Below are positions 63,978-64,000 of a stretch of DNA of 64,000 bases, one piece after another. Source of the DNA: Oscillospiraceae bacterium (lineage in GTDB: Bacteria > Bacillota > Clostridia > Oscillospirales > Ruminococcaceae); assembly GCA_003512525.1 (NCBI GenBank), contig DOQG01000025.1:66757-130756 (forward strand). Reading direction: 5' to 3'. A program made the translations under genes and the position numbers. How positions within the stretch are numbered: the stretch's first letter is position 1; every line of letters begins with the position of its first letter. Below the pieces are notes generated by a model. That model worked only from the letters and a program-made list of their open reading frames with translations, was not told the origin of the DNA and ran no database searches.

Positions 63978-64000
63978 GTGTCAAGAGTAACATGGTTTAC
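63978..64000 (+). CDS. Start of a further element gene, cut by the window edge
   Basis: AGGGGGGAA precedes two GTG codons (63974 and 63978). The second has the better spacing and opens MSRVTWF before the window ends. By position it could be the replication initiation protein expected in an inovirus; seven residues are too few to tell. Confidence 0.3.

Larger units (their letters stand above)
57192..64000 (+). mobile_element. Inovirus-type (filamentous phage) prophage, left and central part
   Basis: Evidence is the gene set and order, not one hit: CI-like repressor with operators, small ssDNA-binding-like protein, 58-residue major coat protein with immediate terminator, pIII-like 535-residue adhesin with C-terminal anchor, run of tiny membrane proteins, and a Zot/pI-like ATPase. 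Inovirus genomes of 5-15 kb with exactly this core are known from many bacteria including Gram-positives. A folded non-coding region of ~690 nt fits the intergenic origin/packaging region. No replication protein or integrase is seen; they would lie past base 64000. The left border is uncertain (55.4 or 57.2 kb). Confidence 0.78.

Noticed and set aside
1..64000. CRISPR array, tRNA, rRNA or insertion sequence
   Set aside because: No regularly spaced repeats with unique spacers, no cloverleaf with CCA-type ends and no transposase were seen on reading; small ones could have been missed without a scan.

Overview
The window looks like a contig piece from a spore-forming, strictly anaerobic Clostridia member, most likely Oscillospiraceae/Ruminococcaceae. 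The reasons are a moderate G+C content, low-GC Firmicutes gene order (asp23-nusB-xseAB-ispA-dxs-tlyA-nadK-argR-recN), sporulation genes (spoVS, spoIIGA-sigE), an electron-bifurcating-type [FeFe] hydrogenase operon, and many TTG starts behind strong GGAGG-type ribosome binding sites. The species is an inference; no rRNA or tRNA gene was seen.

Layout, 1-55 kb (core chromosome). 1-5 kb: 3' end of a DnaC/DnaI-like loader, a transglutaminase-like surface protein, a large orphan lipoprotein and a GNAT acetyltransferase. 5-18 kb, minus strand: asp23-fakA-recG-rsmE; PHP phosphatase-Lrp-aminotransferase-ispE; and acn-icd-rex, each with a recognisable sigma-A promoter. 18-25 kb, plus strand: a GHL10 lipoprotein, a GHL10-like/amidase fusion, purA, a YmdB-like phosphodiesterase and spoVS. 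25-35 kb: the long asp23-to-recN operon for isoprenoid precursors, NADP, DNA repair and arginine control. 35-40 kb: spoIIGA-sigE converging on two flavoproteins. 40-47 kb: a MarR-controlled heterodimeric ABC exporter, an XRE regulator and a pair of aspartoacylase-like proteins, the second of which has lost its zinc ligands. 47-53 kb: a five-gene hydrogenase operon with an embedded histidine-kinase-type ATPase, divergent from a DRTGG-like gene. 53-55 kb: a GH13 glycosidase and a HAD phosphatase.

Layout, 55.2-64 kb (accessory). A junction zone holds a 102-nt inverted repeat, two copies of a ~325-bp repeat, a chimeric flavin-reductase/SprT remnant, a cytidine deaminase and a broken BRO-N antirepressor. 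After this comes what I read as the left and middle part of an inovirus (filamentous phage) prophage. It has a minus-strand early set (46-aa helix protein, 86-aa protein, SprT-like protein with a mutated HEXXH), a ~690-nt non-coding and strongly folded intergenic region, and a CI-like repressor with three operators around divergent promoters. The plus-strand module follows filamentous-phage order: a small putative ssDNA-binding protein, a 58-aa major coat protein followed at once by a terminator, a 535-aa pIII-like adhesin with a C-terminal anchor, several tiny membrane proteins, and a Zot/pI-like assembly ATPase. An 18-bp palindrome (TTGAAAGTTAACTTTCAA) sits just ahead of the ribosome binding sites of three element genes, and a degenerate copy precedes a fourth. 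The replication protein and right end would lie beyond the window.

All calls come from reading the sequence; family names rest on motif recognition and not on searches.
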